Both the position numbers and the translations under genes were made by a program. Under the pieces are notes generated by a model, which was not told the origin of the DNA, searched no databases, and saw only the letters and a list, made by a program, of their open reading frames with translations. Shown piece by piece: positions 6,633 through 14,480 of a stretch of DNA of 24,310 nt (its first letter is position 1; every line of letters begins with the position of its first letter). Origin of the DNA: an uncultured Oscillospiraceae bacterium (lineage in GTDB: Bacteria; Bacillota; Clostridia; Oscillospirales; Acutalibacteraceae); the NCBI GenBank assembly GCA_900540305.1, contig UQFL01000030.1, forward strand, positions 1 to 24,310, in the 5' to 3' direction.

Positions 6633-7472
6633 TTAGACCTGTGTTTCGCCTGCAAATGATTTGAGCATGGCAATTTCTCGTGCATAGCCGTCAAGTTCAT
6701 TAGGGGTTTCAAGATACATAGGCAAATCCTTGAGATATTTATTATTTACAATTTTCTCAAAGGCTTCGGAGCCTATATTGCCATCGCCGATTTTTTCATG
6801 CCTGTCCTTATGCGAGGAAAAAGGATTTTTGCTGTCGTTGATATGAAGCGCTTTAAGGCGGTCAATGCCTATAATTCTGTCAAACTCCTCCAAAACGCCG
6901 TCAAGGTTGTTGACAATATCATATCCGCCGTCAAAAACATGGCAGGTATCAAGGCAAACTCCGAGCTTATCTGAAAGTTCAACTGAACTGATAATGCTTT
7001 TAAGTTCTTCAAAGGTTTTTCCTACCTCTGAGCCTTTTCCAGCCATTGTTTCAAGCAACACGGTAGTTGTCATATCCTCAAAAAGAACCTTATTAAGAGC
7101 GTCTGCAATAAGCTCTATTCCCTTTTCTTCGCCCTGCCCTGTATGTGAGCCGGGGTGGAAATTATAAAGCATATTCGGCGTATATTCCATACGCTTTAAA
7201 TCGTCCGCAAAAGTTTCTACGGCAAAACGCCTTGTGTCTTCATTAGCCGAACAGCAGTTGAGCGTATACGGCGCATGGGCAAGAATAATATTAACGCCTG
7301 CCTTTTTACTTTCTTCAAGAAAACGGGCAACATCGGTTTCATCTATATCCTTTGCCTTGCCGCCACGGGGATTTCTTGTAAAAAACTGAAAAGTGTTTGC
7401 ACCGATAGAAAGTGCCTGAGAAAGCATATTACAATATCCTTTTGACGCGCTTAAATGTGCTCCTATAATCAT
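6633..7472 (-). CDS. nfo: Endonuclease IV (AP endonuclease)
   Basis: This zinc-dependent apurinic/apyrimidinic endonuclease acts in base excision repair, cutting 5' of abasic sites. The 279 residues match the family length, and all nine metal ligands expected from E. coli Nfo can be placed: H66, H106, E141, D175, H178, H210, D223, H225 and E255, in the motifs AHAPYT, NFHPGSH, LLETMAGKG, CLDTCHVFDGGYD, ALHINDSK, HKDRHEKIGDG and YLETPN. The ATG at 7472 overlaps the TGA of the HAD gene by four bases (ATGA), so translation is probably coupled. It is the last gene of the long minus-strand cluster and is followed by a terminator. Confidence 0.97.
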   Translation of the reverse strand: MIIGAHLSASKGYCNMLSQALSIGANTFQFFTRNPRGGKAKDIDETDVARFLEESKKAGVNIILAHAPYTLNCCSANEDTRRFAVETFADDLKRMEYTPNMLYNFHPGSHTGQGEEKGIELIADALNKVLFEDMTTTVLLETMAGKGSEVGKTFEELKSIISSVELSDKLGVCLDTCHVFDGGYDIVNNLDGVLEEFDRIIGIDRLKALHINDSKNPFSSHKDRHEKIGDGNIGSEAFEKIVNNKYLKDLPMYLETPNELDGYAREIAMLKSFAGETQV

Positions 7473-8350
7473 TTCACTGCGCTCTCTTTCTTTTCATCAA
7501 GCTGTTCCTTTGCAATATCCTCTTCCGCCTTGCCGCTCATAATATATTCAAGCAAATCGGCAACACAGCCGTGGTTGCAGTGGCACGCCTGGAATTTGCA
7601 AATCTCGTGGATAGGCTTAGGCGCCTGCCCTGCGCAAGCGGGAAGACCGACTGTTTTAAGCATATCCCAGTCGTTATAATAATCGCCGATTGCGGCAACA
7701 TGGCTTTTTTCTATATGAAGCTTATCTGCAAGCTTCATAATGCCAACGCCCTTATGAGTATCCTTTTGAAGCATTTCAAGGCTCCAGAGAGACGAAGCCA
7801 TAAAATTAGCGTCAGGATTTTCATTTTTATTTATGTATTTCTGAAGCTCGTTTATAGTTAACGGATTAGACCAGAATATAACTTTCATCCAGCCCTCTTC
7901 AGGCACTTGGTCAATAGTTGTAACCTCATAGTGGGATTTATCAAAATGCATCTGCCCTCTTGAAAGCAGACCGCTTTTAACTATGTAAACATGATCGTCA
8001 AAGAAAATGCCTATATCCACTCTATGACCGAAATCATTGAATAGCTGGCTGATTTCCTTTACAAACGCCCTGCCCTTGGGGCCGATTGTCTGTCTCCAAA
8101 CCATCTTGTGCTGTTTAAAATCATAAATACCTGCTCCGTTTAAAACAACGGCAGGCTGGTTTGGTGTAATTCTGTCGTAATTTCTTTTAAGGCTTGATAC
8201 AAGTCTGCCCGAAGCGAGAGTAAAATTACCGCCGAGTTCTGTAAACTCTTTAATTGCATCGTAATTTCTTTTAGGCAGTTTTCTTATTTTATTATTAAGT
8301 GTTCCGTCAATATCTGAAACAACAAGCCAGTTTTCGAAGGTTTTGCTCAT
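7469..8350 (-). CDS. HAD-superfamily Cof-type phosphatase with a cysteine-rich C-terminal segment
   Basis: This cytoplasmic haloacid-dehalogenase-type phosphatase of the Cof subfamily (293 residues) probably acts on sugar phosphates or other small phosphorylated metabolites. The HAD motifs are present: DIDGT (13-17, D13 and D15), TLASGR (44-49), the lysine of DTHKGVG (K200) and AIGDYYNDWDML (220-231). The start is ATG 8350, supported by AAGGAGG 7 bases upstream (8358-8364). The longer frame starts at a TTG at 8407. An odd feature is CKFQACHCNHGC (251-262), with four cysteines and two histidines where relatives carry an NEDGVA-like loop. A charged tail of about 25 residues follows. It sits 53 bases after rluD and overlaps nfo by four bases. 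Confidence 0.9.
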   Translation of the reverse strand: MSKTFENWLVVSDIDGTLNNKIRKLPKRNYDAIKEFTELGGNFTLASGRLVSSLKRNYDRITPNQPAVVLNGAGIYDFKQHKMVWRQTIGPKGRAFVKEISQLFNDFGHRVDIGIFFDDHVYIVKSGLLSRGQMHFDKSHYEVTTIDQVPEEGWMKVIFWSNPLTINELQKYINKNENPDANFMASSLWSLEMLQKDTHKGVGIMKLADKLHIEKSHVAAIGDYYNDWDMLKTVGLPACAGQAPKPIHEICKFQACHCNHGCVADLLEYIMSGKAEEDIAKEQLDEKKESAVK

Positions 8351-8357
8351 TCCTGCG

Positions 8358-8364
8358 CCTCCTT
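8358..8364 (-). promoter_or_regulatory. Ribosome binding site that fixes the HAD gene start
   Basis: AAGGAGG on the minus strand lies 7 bases before ATG 8350. The alternative TTG at 8407 overlaps the end of rluD and has no comparable site. Confidence 0.8.
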
Positions 8365-8403
8365 TTCTATATATAAAACAGCAATAATCTATCACCGTAA
8401 TTT

Positions 8404-9324
8404 TCAATTTTTTTCAAGTTTATTTAAAAATTGTGTAAAATATTCGGGAAGCGGACTTTCAAATTCAAGCCACTCGCCCGTTATAGGATGCACGAAACCG
8501 ATATGTTTTGCGTGCAGACACTGACCCGAAAGACCTTTTACAGGCTTTTTAGGCCCGTAGACCTCATCCCCTGCTATCGGGTGGCCTACATAGGAGAGAT
8601 GCACCCTAATCTGATGTGTTCTTCCCGTTTCAAGGGTACACCTTAAATGGGTAAAACTGCCGTATCTTTTAAGCACCTTAAAATGCGTTACAGCGTTTTT
8701 TGAATTTTTATATGTAACCGCCATTTTCTTTCTGTCTTTAGGATTTCTGCCTATCGGCTGATTGACGGTGAACTCGTCTTCTTTAATATTTCCGTGCGCC
8801 ACACATTCATAGGCACGCTCAAACGAATGAGCTTTTATCTGCTCTGCAAGACCTGCGTGCGCCCTGTCATTCTTTGCTACTATCAAAAGTCCCGATGTAT
8901 CTTTATCTATTCTATGCACTATTCCCGGGCGCAAAACTCCGTTTATTCCGCTGAGTGAATCCTTGCAGTGGTACAAGAGAGCATTTACAAGCGTACCCGT
9001 GTAATTTCCTGCCGCAGGGTGAACTACCATTCCCTTTGGCTTATTAACAACAAGCAAATCGTCATCCTCATAAACAATATCAAGAGGGATATTTTCAGGC
9101 TTGGCGTCAAGCTCCTCAGGCTCGGGAACAACAACGGTTATCTTATCATTCTCACGCAGTTTATAGTTTTTAGAAACTTCTTTTCCGTTTACCTGCACGC
9201 CGCCTTTTTCTATTACAGAGGCAACGGCGGAACGGGACATAGATGATGAATTTTCGCTTATATATTTATCTATTCTGTCTCCTGCCGAATCTGAGGACAC
9301 CGTAAAAATGAGAAAATCACTCAC
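8404..9324 (-). CDS. rluD: RluD/YlyB-family 23S rRNA pseudouridine synthase, GTG start
   Basis: This RluA/RluD-family enzyme isomerises specific uridines in rRNA to pseudouridine. An N-terminal S4 RNA-binding domain (about 13-70, AGDRIDKYI and SRSAVASVIEKGGVQVNGK) is followed by the synthase domain with NKPKGMVVHP (94-103) and the catalytic motif HRIDKDTSG (137-145, catalytic D140). Further on is ETGRTHQIRVHLSYVGHPI. Length is 306 residues, normal for the family. I chose GTG 9324 because GGAGG (9334-9338) lies 9 bases upstream. The frame otherwise extends to a TTG at 9360 deep inside lspA. The GTG start overlaps the lspA stop by eight bases. The order lspA-rluD matches lspA-ylyB in B. subtilis. 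Confidence 0.93.
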   Translation of the reverse strand: MSDFLIFTVSSDSAGDRIDKYISENSSSMSRSAVASVIEKGGVQVNGKEVSKNYKLRENDKITVVVPEPEELDAKPENIPLDIVYEDDDLLVVNKPKGMVVHPAAGNYTGTLVNALLYHCKDSLSGINGVLRPGIVHRIDKDTSGLLIVAKNDRAHAGLAEQIKAHSFERAYECVAHGNIKEDEFTVNQPIGRNPKDRKKMAVTYKNSKNAVTHFKVLKRYGSFTHLRCTLETGRTHQIRVHLSYVGHPIAGDEVYGPKKPVKGLSGQCLHAKHIGFVHPITGEWLEFESPLPEYFTQFLNKLEKN

Positions 9325-9799
9325 GGCTTTTTTCCTCCTTTTTAAATATATCGGCAACAAGATACGCTATCAAAACAACCGCTCCGAGCGTAACGGCGCA
9401 ATCAGCAATATTGAAAATGGCAAAATCAATAAACACAGGCTCGATAAAATCAATTACATAGCCGTAAAAAGCCCTGTCTATCAAATTGCCGAAACCGCCT
9501 GCCACAACAACGCCAAGGCTCCAATAAAGCCAAAGAGATTTACAGCGGTCTGAAAACATATACCACAAAACGCCGATACACACAACAAGAGTGAGCGCAA
9601 CGAAAACCCACCTTGCGCCGCTGAACATTGAAAAAGCCATACCCGTGTTTTCGGCATAATGGAACTGAACAACATTTTTTATAAATGTAACAGGCTCGCC
9701 GCCTTTTAAAAAGCTGACGGCAAAATATTTAGTTATCTGGTCAAACGCAACTATGAGTATTATCATAACAGCGCACCATATATGCTTTTTTCTGTGCAT
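9317..9799 (-). CDS. lspA: Lipoprotein signal peptidase (signal peptidase II)
   Basis: This membrane aspartyl protease removes the signal peptide from diacylglyceryl-modified prolipoproteins. The 160 residues have four hydrophobic helices (about 7-24, 64-82, 90-106 and 132-152). The family motifs are FHYAENTGMAFS (46-57), GGFGNLIDRAFYGYVIDFI (101-119, D108) and IFNIADCAVTLG (128-139, D133); D108 and D133 correspond to the catalytic pair. The start is ATG 9799 with GGAGG 5 bases upstream (9805-9809). The longer frame to 9856 would run into the hairpin that follows ileS. The stop overlaps the GTG of rluD. As in B. subtilis, it follows ileS. Confidence 0.96.
   Translation of the reverse strand: MHRKKHIWCAVMIILIVAFDQITKYFAVSFLKGGEPVTFIKNVVQFHYAENTGMAFSMFSGARWVFVALTLVVCIGVLWYMFSDRCKSLWLYWSLGVVVAGGFGNLIDRAFYGYVIDFIEPVFIDFAIFNIADCAVTLGAVVLIAYLVADIFKKEEKSRE
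9334..9338 (-). promoter_or_regulatory. Ribosome binding site inside lspA that selects the GTG start of rluD
   Basis: GGAGG on the minus strand lies 9 bases before GTG 9324, inside the final codons of lspA. No ATG start with such a site is available nearby in that frame. Confidence 0.75.
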
Positions 9800-9854
9800 A
9801 AAAACCTCCGCCAGATATCGGCAAGCAAAATTAAAAATCGGAATAATACGCAAC

Positions 9855-9881
9855 AAGAGGGGTAGACATTCTGCCCCTCTT
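9855..9881 (-). terminator. Hairpin between ileS and lspA (weak or partial terminator)
   Basis: The arms AAGAGGGG (9855-9862) and CCCCTCTT (9874-9881) form an 8-pair stem with an 11-base loop, 16 bases after the ileS stop. On the minus strand it is followed only by TCTTGTTG, not by a clean T-run, so it may be an incomplete terminator, a processing site or an RNA-stability element rather than a full stop to transcription. Confidence 0.6.
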
Positions 9882-9897
9882 AAATGCGTGTTTTAAA

Positions 9898-12693
9898 TTA
9901 TAAATTCATTTCTGCAAGAACCTGTGCGCAATGCTCGCAAAGTTCAGGATGATTTTCGTCTTTTCCTACTGTTTCGGAGAATTTCCAGCAACGCTCGCAT
10001 TTTGCACCGTGAGCCTTTGCTACTGAAACGGAAAGTCCCTCAACTTCACCCTTGAACGCCTGTTCGTCTGAAACAACGGTTACAGCTGATGTGATGAAGA
10101 TTTCTGCGAGTGCAGACTCGGAAGCTTTAAGGAAATCATAAAGCTCGCCGCTTGCTCCGAGAACTACCTCAGCCTCGAGTGACTTACCAATCGTCTTTTC
10201 GTTTCTTGCAATTTCAAGAGCTTTCTGAACATCTACTCTGACTGCATGAATCTTTTCCCATTTCTCCATAAATGCTTCGTCAGCTTCAATGAATTTAGCT
10301 TCGGGAATATCGTTCATAAGCGGAAATTCGGGATTTCTCGATGAATCGTGAGGCATAAACTTCCAGATTTCATCCGCAGTAAACGCAAGAATAGGAGTGA
10401 GCAAAAGGGTGAGTGAATCAAGTATTTTATAAAGAACAGTCTGTGCCGCACGGCGTGTTGCCGAGGTCTTAACAGAGGTATAAAGTCTGTCTTTAAGAAC
10501 ATCGAAATAGAAGTTACTCATATCAACAATGCAGAAATTGTGAATTGCGTGAGCAGCAGTGTGATATTCGTAAGTTTCATAGCCCTTTCTTGCAACTTCG
10601 ATAAGTTCATCGAGTTTCATAAGAGCATACTTGTCAAGCTCTTCAAGCTCGCTGTTATCAACCATATCCTTATCGGGGTCGAAATCATAAAGGTTGCCGA
10701 GACAGAAACGGGCTGTGTTTCTGATTTTTCTGTAATTATCTGAAAGCTGTTTAAGAATTTCAGGGCTGATACGGATATCTGCGTGATAATCGGAAGATGC
10801 AACCCAGAGACGGAGAACATCTGCGCCGTACTGCTTGATAACATCCTGCGGTGCAATACCGTTTCCGAGTGATTTAGACATCTTTCTGCCCTCGCCGTCA
10901 ACAGTCCAGCCGTGGGTGATAATCTGTCTGTAAGGAGCGCCGCTTCCGCCTGCAACTGCTGTTAACAGTGATGACTGGAACCAGCCTCTGTACTGGTCTG
11001 CGCCCTCAAGATAAACATCTGCGGGACGGCTGAGATAATCACGGTTTTTAAGAACAGCCGCATGAGATGAGCCTGAGTCAAACCATACATCCATAATATC
11101 GGTTTCTTTTTCAAAGCCGTGCGCCTTGCCGCAGTGGGGGCATTTGAAGCCTTCGGGGAGGAAGTATTCAGCGTCATGAGCATACCAAGCGTCTGAGCCC
11201 TCTTTGCCGAATATTTCGGAAACCTTCATCATAACATCGTTGTCGATAATCTCTTTACCGCATTCTTTACAGTAAACAACGGGAATTGGAACGCCCCATT
11301 TTCTCTGACGGGAAATACACCAGTCTGCACGCTCTCTAACCATTGACTGAAGTCTGTCCTTACCCCATTTAGGATACCACTCAACTTCTTCTGAAGCCTT
11401 GATTGCGTCCTCTTTGAAATCATCAACAGAACAGAACCACTGAGAGGTTGCTCTGAAGATAACAGGCTTATGACATCTCCAGCAGTGAGGATACTGGTGA
11501 ATAATTTTCTGAAGAGCAAAGAGATTGCCGTGCTCTTCAAGATACTGAGCGATGGGCTTGTTTGCTTCTTCAGTTGTAAGACCTGCAAACATACCTGCTT
11601 CTTCTGTAAGCCTGCCCTTTGCGTCAACGGGAACAACAACGGGGATTTCAGGATAGTTTTTGCATACAACAAAGTCCTCAACACCGTGTCCGGGAGCAGT
11701 ATGAACGCAGCCTGTACCGCTTTCAAGAGTTACATGGTCGCCGACAATTACAAGAGATGTTCTGTCCATAAACGGGTGCTGGCATTTCATATATTCAAGC
11801 TCGCTGCCCATGATTGTGCCTACAGTTTCATAATCTGTAACGCCTCTTGCCTCCATAGCAGAAGCTGCAAGCTCTGTTGCCATTACATAATATTCGTCTC
11901 CGCTCTTGATAAGTGAATATTCAAATTCAGGACCTACGCAGATAGCAACGTTTGCGGGAAGTGTCCAAGTGGTTGTTGTCCAGATAACGAAATATGTTTT
12001 GCTGAGGTCTGCGCCCATTGCAGAGAGCTTTCCGAGGTCATCCGTAACATTGAATTTTACATAGATTGAATGGCAGGGGTCCTCGCCGTATTCAATTTCA
12101 GCTTCAGCAAGAGCGGTGTTACAATCGGGGCACCAATAAACAGGTTTAAGTCCCTTATAGATATAGCCCTTTGTTGCCATTGAAGCGAAAACTTTTATCT
12201 GCTCTGCTTCAAAATCCTTAGTAAGAGTAATATAAGGATTATCCCACTCGCCGATAACGCCGAGACGCTTGAAGCTTTCACGCTGAATATCTACAAAACC
12301 GAGAGCGGTATCGCGGCAGATTTTGCGAAGCTCAAGGTCTGAAATATCTGACTCTGCGGAAATGTGAGCTTCTTTTCTCGCCTTAAGCTCGGTGGGAAGT
12401 CCATGAGTATCCCAGCCGGGAACATAGGGAGACTTGAAGCCTGTCATATTCTTATATCTTACAATGAAATCCTTTAAGATTTTATTGAGCGCATGACCGA
12501 TATGAATATCGCCGTTTGCGTACGGAGGGCCGTCGTGCAAAACGAAAAGCGGTTTGCCGTCGTTATGCTCCATAAGCTTTTCATACTGTTTTGTTTCATA
12601 CCAGCCTTTAAGAATTTCCGGCTCACGCTGGGGAAGCGAAGCACGCATCGGAAATTCTGTTTTCATCATATTTAATGTATATTTATAATCCAT
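9898..12693 (-). CDS. ileS: Isoleucyl-tRNA synthetase
   Basis: This class I synthetase charges tRNA-Ile. Counted from ATG 12693 (931 residues), the ATP-binding motif HIGH is at 64-67 (GDIHIGHALNK) and KMSKS at about 604-608 (GRKMSKSLGN). The large CP1 editing domain lies between them, with WTTTTWTLPAN and GTGCVHTAPGHG. An anticodon-binding region follows, then a C-terminal zinc finger (CERCWKFSE and CEHC, about 898-922), which marks the usual bacterial form. The frame reaches a TTG at 12705, but ATG 12693 has GAGG 7 bases upstream. Only 33 bases separate it from divIVA, so it is read from the cluster and has no room for a T-box leader. The divIVA-ileS neighbourhood is conserved in Bacillus. 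Confidence 0.98.
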   Translation of the reverse strand: MDYKYTLNMMKTEFPMRASLPQREPEILKGWYETKQYEKLMEHNDGKPLFVLHDGPPYANGDIHIGHALNKILKDFIVRYKNMTGFKSPYVPGWDTHGLPTELKARKEAHISAESDISDLELRKICRDTALGFVDIQRESFKRLGVIGEWDNPYITLTKDFEAEQIKVFASMATKGYIYKGLKPVYWCPDCNTALAEAEIEYGEDPCHSIYVKFNVTDDLGKLSAMGADLSKTYFVIWTTTTWTLPANVAICVGPEFEYSLIKSGDEYYVMATELAASAMEARGVTDYETVGTIMGSELEYMKCQHPFMDRTSLVIVGDHVTLESGTGCVHTAPGHGVEDFVVCKNYPEIPVVVPVDAKGRLTEEAGMFAGLTTEEANKPIAQYLEEHGNLFALQKIIHQYPHCWRCHKPVIFRATSQWFCSVDDFKEDAIKASEEVEWYPKWGKDRLQSMVRERADWCISRQRKWGVPIPVVYCKECGKEIIDNDVMMKVSEIFGKEGSDAWYAHDAEYFLPEGFKCPHCGKAHGFEKETDIMDVWFDSGSSHAAVLKNRDYLSRPADVYLEGADQYRGWFQSSLLTAVAGGSGAPYRQIITHGWTVDGEGRKMSKSLGNGIAPQDVIKQYGADVLRLWVASSDYHADIRISPEILKQLSDNYRKIRNTARFCLGNLYDFDPDKDMVDNSELEELDKYALMKLDELIEVARKGYETYEYHTAAHAIHNFCIVDMSNFYFDVLKDRLYTSVKTSATRRAAQTVLYKILDSLTLLLTPILAFTADEIWKFMPHDSSRNPEFPLMNDIPEAKFIEADEAFMEKWEKIHAVRVDVQKALEIARNEKTIGKSLEAEVVLGASGELYDFLKASESALAEIFITSAVTVVSDEQAFKGEVEGLSVSVAKAHGAKCERCWKFSETVGKDENHPELCEHCAQVLAEMNL

Positions 12694-12726
12694 CGTTATC
12701 CTCAACCTTTTGTCTGTTATTTTTTA

Positions 12727-13956
12727 TTATTTCTTTTTCTTTTTGAAAAAGCCGTGAAATTTAGAACTGTCCTCATCGTCCTCGTCATCATCGGGAGGAA
12801 TAAGGCTTATTTTTTCGTTAGTTCTTTTCTCCTCTGTTTTTACATGGAAGAAATCCTCAAACGGAAGATGTTCCTCTTCGCTGTCACTTTCCATTTCAGG
12901 CTCTTCTGAAATCTCCTCAGCAGTCTGTGAGTCCTGAGTTACGCTGTCCTGAGAAAAAGCGTCAATAGCGGATGAAACATCGGGAATCTCCTCAAAATCA
13001 TCATCGTTGTCGGAAATTTCCTCAAGCTCGTATTCAACCTCTTCTTCCTCGGTTTCGGGCTCTTCGATGTCTGCGCTGAGCTGAGTATCGTCTTCTTTTT
13101 CTTCCTCAGTCTCTTCTTCATCGTTTGCCTCAAATTCATCTTTGATTTCAGGCTCTTCATCTTCATCGGTTTCGTCTGAAATCTCTGTTTCTTCTGAGGT
13201 TTCTTCTGTTTCCTGCTCTGTTTCAAGCTCATCTATCTGTGACTGAGCTTCGTCTATTGCTTCCTGTGTTTCGGAAATTTCATTTTCAATCTCTTCAACG
13301 CTGTCAAATTCAGGAATCTGCATCATACTTTCAAGCTTTTCAAGCTGTGCCTCATAAAGAGAAACAAGCTGAGCCTTGAATGTATCTGCTTCCGATTTAA
13401 GGTTTTGAGTTAAGCTCTCGTAATGCTCTTTCTCTGTTTTTGCTGTGTCGAGAAGATTCTGAGCAATAGATTTTGATTCTTTAAGAAGCTCGGCAGCGTC
13501 AGCCTTTGCGTCTGCAAGCTCTTTATCAGCCTTTGTCTGCGCTTCGTCTATAATTGCGCTTGCCGCCTCTGTTTTCTCCTTAGTGAGAGTTGCGGCATAT
13601 TCACGAGCCTCTGAAATTATTTTTTCTGCTTTTTCCTTTGCGTCAAGAACGGTGTTCTGAACTGTCTGCGCACTTTCGGAAAGAAGGGCGTTTGCCTTTT
13701 CCTGCGCTTCCTTTGTTACCTTATCGGCTGCTTTCTGCGCAGTGAGAAGCGTTGCAGAAATTGACTCTTCCTCAGCTCTGTACTCCTCTATTTTAGAGGC
13801 AAGGATTTCCATTTTTCTGTAAAGCTCTTTATTTTCGTCATAAATCGCTTTAAAAGATTCCTCTATCTCGGCGATAAAAGCGTTTGTTTCATCAATATCA
13901 TAGCCGTGAGAAGCGGTGGAAAGCACCTTATCCTTAATCTGGCTTGGTGTAATCAT
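12727..13956 (-). CDS. divIVA: DivIVA-domain protein with a long acidic tail
   Basis: This cytoplasmic coiled-coil protein of the DivIVA family recognises negatively curved membrane at poles and septa and recruits division or envelope proteins. The N-terminal DivIVA signature is seen in SQIKDKVLSTASHGYD and IDETNAFIAEIEESF (about 5-35). A long coiled coil (about 35-225) follows, rich in Ala, Glu and Lys with repeated KAEKIISEA-like units. Residues about 220-375 are very rich in Glu and Asp, and the protein ends in FHGFFKKKKK. At 409 residues it is more than twice the length of B. subtilis DivIVA (about 165). It starts at ATG 13956 with GGGGAG upstream, 22 bases after sepF. The position between sepF and ileS strongly supports the identity. 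The acidic tail has no assigned role. Confidence 0.9.
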   Translation of the reverse strand: MITPSQIKDKVLSTASHGYDIDETNAFIAEIEESFKAIYDENKELYRKMEILASKIEEYRAEEESISATLLTAQKAADKVTKEAQEKANALLSESAQTVQNTVLDAKEKAEKIISEAREYAATLTKEKTEAASAIIDEAQTKADKELADAKADAAELLKESKSIAQNLLDTAKTEKEHYESLTQNLKSEADTFKAQLVSLYEAQLEKLESMMQIPEFDSVEEIENEISETQEAIDEAQSQIDELETEQETEETSEETEISDETDEDEEPEIKDEFEANDEEETEEEKEDDTQLSADIEEPETEEEEVEYELEEISDNDDDFEEIPDVSSAIDAFSQDSVTQDSQTAEEISEEPEMESDSEEEHLPFEDFFHVKTEEKRTNEKISLIPPDDDEDDEDSSKFHGFFKKKKK

Positions 13957-13978
13957 ATTATATTCTCCCCTTTTTTTA

Positions 13979-14467
13979 TCAATACATAATCATGCCGTTA
14001 TTTTCAAGTTCGTCAATGAGGTCTCCCATAACATCAACATTGTACGGTGTGATAATGTATGTGCTGTTTGCAACTCTTTTAATCTGCCCGTTGTTTGCGT
14101 AGGCAACGCCGCTGAGGAAATCAAGCAGTCTGCGTGCAACATCTCTGTTTGTTGACTCAAGATTGAGCACAACTGTTCTTTTCTCGTTGAGATTGTCGCC
14201 TATTTCGGCAGCCTCTTCAAACCTTTCGGGTTTAACGAGCACAACCTGAAGCTGTGCTGTTGTGTGAATATTCACAACCTTGTCTGACTCAGCCCTTGTG
14301 CGGTGAATCTTTTCAGGTCTTTCCTCTCTCGGAACACGAGTGCTCTTATGCTTTTCACGCCTCGGCGGTGCAGGCATAGGATAAGACTGCTTTTCTTCAT
14401 AAAAATCATCGAAATCATCATCGTCGTTTTCTTTGATGATTTCAGTAAATTTATCTAACAAACCCAT
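13979..14467 (-). CDS. sepF: Cell division protein SepF
   Basis: SepF binds FtsZ and tethers the Z-ring to the membrane, and it shapes the septum in Gram-positive bacteria. The 162 residues start with an amphipathic membrane-binding helix (MGLLDKFTEII, 1-11), followed by an acidic and proline/arginine-rich linker (15-60). The SepF domain covers about 63-155 with the conserved VVLNLE, ARRLLDFLSGVAYANNGQIK and YIITPYNVDV stretches. AAGGAGG precedes the ATG at 14467 by 8 bases. It lies 13 bases after yggS, as in the Bacillus ylmE-ylmF pair. Confidence 0.97.
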   Translation of the reverse strand: MGLLDKFTEIIKENDDDDFDDFYEEKQSYPMPAPPRREKHKSTRVPREERPEKIHRTRAESDKVVNIHTTAQLQVVLVKPERFEEAAEIGDNLNEKRTVVLNLESTNRDVARRLLDFLSGVAYANNGQIKRVANSTYIITPYNVDVMGDLIDELENNGMIMY

Positions 14468-14480
14468 TTGTTAATCCTCC

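Noticed and set aside
8351..8403. A separate promoter for the HAD-nfo pair
   Set aside because: A TATATA-like hexamer exists, but no -35 with suitable spacing is convincing, and the short gap after rluD fits co-transcription.
10540..11916. Several plus-strand and alternative-frame open frames inside ileS
   Set aside because: They have no ribosome binding sites, show no family motifs, and lie opposite or out of frame with a gene whose motifs are unambiguous.
12939..13232. A lysine-rich 97-residue minus-strand open frame inside divIVA
   Set aside because: It is the shifted-frame reading of the Glu/Asp-rich tail (GAA/GAG-rich codons read as AAG/AAA) and has no start site of its own.
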